NCBI RefSeq assembly: GCF_040358985.1
Contig: NZ_CP132932.1
Span: forward strand, 2,914,001-2,978,000
Length of the DNA: 64,000 nucleotides
Origin: Tunturibacter empetritectus
GTDB taxonomy: Bacteria > Acidobacteriota > Terriglobia > Terriglobales > Acidobacteriaceae
Direction: 5' to 3'
Shown here in pieces: positions 62,439-64,000 of this stretch. How positions within the stretch are numbered: position 1 is the first letter of the stretch; the number at the start of each line of letters is the position of its first letter. The notes beneath the pieces are model-generated. The model had not been told where the DNA came from, searched no databases, and was given only the letters and a program-made list of their open reading frames with translations. A program made the position numbers and the translations under genes.

Positions 62439-64000
62439 ATGCCTGAGAGACGAACGAGCGAAATCGGCGGGAAAACATTGAATATTGAGGATAGTTCTTC
62501 CGGTGCGGAGTTGACTCAGCCGCAGCGGTATAACCCGGCTGAGATCGAGCCGAAGTGGCAGGCCCGGTGGGATGCGGATGCGACGCTGTATGCGGCAGAG
62601 GCGCATGATTCGGGGAAGCCAAAGTACTACTGCCTGGAGATGCTGCCGTATCCGAGCGGCGCGCTGCATATTGGGCATGTGCGGAACTATGCGATCGGCG
62701 ATGCGCTGGCTCGGCATATGTGGATGCGTGGGTATAACGTGCTGCACCCGATGGGGTGGGATGCGTTCGGACTGCCGGCGGAGAATGCGGCGCTGAAGAA
62801 CGGCGTGCCGCCGCGGGAGTGGACGTTTGCGAATATTGCGGCGATGAAGAAGCAGTTTCAGCGGCTGGGGATGGGGTTCGACTGGACGACTGAGGTGACG
62901 ACCTGTCTGCCGGAGTACTACCGGTGGAATCAGTGGTTCTTCTTGAAGATGTTTGAGAAGGGGTTGGCCTATCGGAAGAAGAGCAAGGTGAACTGGTGTC
63001 CGGAGTGTTGCACGGTGCTGGCGAATGAGCAGGTGATCGGTGGGCGCTGCTGGCGGCATGAGGATACGGTTGTTGAGCTGCGGGATCTGACGCAGTGGTT
63101 TTTGCGGATTACGAAGTATGCGGATGAGTTGCTGGAGGGATTGGATAAGCTGGAGGGTTGGCCGGAGAAGGTCCGGACGATGCAGCGGAACTGGATTGGG
63201 CGGAGCGAGGGGGCTTTGATCGACTTTGCGGTCGATCAGGGTATAGGGGGTAGGGAAGAGGGAGTAGAAGGCAAGATCACGGTGTTTACGACGCGGGTGG
63301 ATACGATCTTTGGGGCGACGTCGGTGCAGCTTGCGCCGGAGCATGCGGTGTCGAAGGCGTTTGCGCTGGAGGATGACAAGCTGCGGGTGCAGATTGAGCA
63401 GCTACTGGCTGAGCAGCAGAAGGCGCGAGAGTCCGATGCGCTGGGTGCGATTGAGAAGCATGGCGTGAATACGGGGCGGTTTGCGGTGAATCCGTTCAAT
63501 GGCGAGCGGGTGCCGATCTGGGTGGCGAACTACATTCTGGCGGACTATGGGACGGGCGCAATTATGAGCGTGCCGGCGCATGATGAGCGGGACTTTGAGT
63601 TTGCGCGGAAGTATGGGTTAGAGGTGCGGCGGGTGATTGCTCCTGCTGATGCTTCTGTTGACGCGACGAAGGAGAAACAAGAACAAAATACGGGGATCCT
63701 TCGCTCCGCTCAGGATGACGGCGCTGAGGATGTGGTGGGGGAGCTTCCTTATCTCGCTGAGGACGAGGCGGTGCTGATCGACTCGGGGAAGTGGACTGGG
63801 CTGGGTTGTGTGGAGGCGCAGGAGAAGATGGCTGCGTTTGCGAAGGTGAAGGGATTTGGCACGCCTACGGTTACGTATCGGTTGAAGGACTGGGGGGTGA
63901 GCCGGCAGAGGTACTGGGGGACGCCGATTCCGATGGTGTACTGCGACAGGTGCTCGCCGGAGGAGCCGCTGCCGGTGGCTGAGAGCGAGCTGCCGATTTT
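62439..64000 (+). CDS. leuS: Leucyl-tRNA synthetase (3' truncated)
   Basis: The frame is open to the end of the window; 520 residues are visible, over half the enzyme. It charges tRNA-Leu. The class I HIGH motif is in GALHIGHVRNY; HPMGWDAFGLPAENAA, the zinc-finger CPEC, and the CP1 editing-domain blocks TTRVDTIFGAT and VPAHDERDFEFA follow, then DWGVSRQRYWGTPIP. Two in-frame insertions made from dispersed repeats lie inside the editing domain (about residues 267-278 and 417-428). ATG 62439 lacks a strong ribosome site. Confidence 0.95.
   Translation, partial: MPERRTSEIGGKTLNIEDSSSGAELTQPQRYNPAEIEPKWQARWDADATLYAAEAHDSGKPKYYCLEMLPYPSGALHIGHVRNYAIGDALARHMWMRGYNVLHPMGWDAFGLPAENAALKNGVPPREWTFANIAAMKKQFQRLGMGFDWTTEVTTCLPEYYRWNQWFFLKMFEKGLAYRKKSKVNWCPECCTVLANEQVIGGRCWRHEDTVVELRDLTQWFLRITKYADELLEGLDKLEGWPEKVRTMQRNWIGRSEGALIDFAVDQGIGGREEGVEGKITVFTTRVDTIFGATSVQLAPEHAVSKAFALEDDKLRVQIEQLLAEQQKARESDALGAIEKHGVNTGRFAVNPFNGERVPIWVANYILADYGTGAIMSVPAHDERDFEFARKYGLEVRRVIAPADASVDATKEKQEQNTGILRSAQDDGAEDVVGELPYLAEDEAVLIDSGKWTGLGCVEAQEKMAAFAKVKGFGTPTVTYRLKDWGVSRQRYWGTPIPMVYCDRCSPEEPLPVAESELPI
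63239..63270. repeat. Repeat-like insertion inside leuS (GGGTATAGGGGGTAGGGAAG...)
   Basis: A purine-rich, degenerate tandem segment that adds about a dozen residues (GIGGREEGVEGK) between two strands of the editing domain. It preserves the frame. Confidence 0.5.
63687..63721. repeat. Dispersed repeat inside leuS
   Basis: ATACGGGGATCCTTCGCTCCGCTCAGGATGACGG is the reverse of the intergenic repeat at 28766. In leuS it is translated as TGILRSAQDDG, near the end of the editing domain. Confidence 0.65.

Overview
This 64 kb window is chromosomal DNA from a GC-rich, Gram-negative, aerobic heterotroph. It most resembles soil Acidobacteriota of the Terriglobia (Acidobacteriaceae) type. The lineage is inferred from the mix of secreted sugar-processing enzymes, periplasmic quinoprotein and copper oxidase chemistry, an RND pump, FecR and DUF6526 proteins, short secreted proteins of unknown function and degenerate dispersed repeats; no rRNA gene is present to prove it. 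Nothing looks like a prophage, plasmid, CRISPR array or tRNA gene. Both end genes are cut by the window: a sugar-phosphate isomerase-like protein (left) and leuS (right).

Layout. (1) 1-7.8 kb: 3' part of a TIM-barrel isomerase, then a TetR regulator and a complete RND efflux system (permease, fusion protein, outer-membrane lipoprotein). (2) 7.8-13 kb: a GH18, a GH92 and a divergent GH125 enzyme, a set that fits breakdown of alpha-mannan or N-glycans. (3) 13-20.6 kb: a tightly coupled histidine-utilisation operon hutH-hutU-hutI-hutF plus an ArgE-like M20 deacylase, every junction a 4-nt ATGA overlap, with a divergent Lrp/AsnC regulator. (4) 20.6-30.4 kb: secreted M20 peptidase, a multicopper oxidase next to a PQQ dehydrogenase carrying two c-heme sites, a nucleoside-type MFS permease, an isomerase and a sugar porter, with repeat-filled gaps. 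(5) 30.4-43 kb: cold-shock protein, KdsC-like phosphatase, Lhr-type helicase, exported Nif3-like protein, ndk, HAD phosphatase, a frameshifted GNAT gene, exported aldose 1-epimerase and a 3-oxoacid CoA-transferase pair. (6) 43-49.5 kb: a cobalamin riboswitch controlling a ferredoxin-CobN fusion and a ChlI/ChlD-like partner, together a two-gene cobaltochelatase. (7) 49.5-64 kb: a CysJ-like reductase without flavodoxin domain, DUF1566 and ankyrin proteins, an outer-membrane protein, a FecR protein, a TetR/azoreductase/DoxX unit with a duplicated operator, endonuclease IV, a Tat-exported alditol oxidase-like flavoprotein and leuS.

Points most worth a second look: the hut operon in which an M20 enzyme stands where HutG is expected; the ferredoxin-CobN fusion with a ChlID partner; the PQQ/cytochrome/copper-oxidase pair; dispersed repeats captured in frame inside leuS and at the 3' end of an ankyrin gene; a 160-bp element with 13-bp terminal inverted repeats; a decayed copy of the FecR gene start; and a single-base homopolymer frameshift in a GNAT gene. 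No wholly new system is established from sequence alone.
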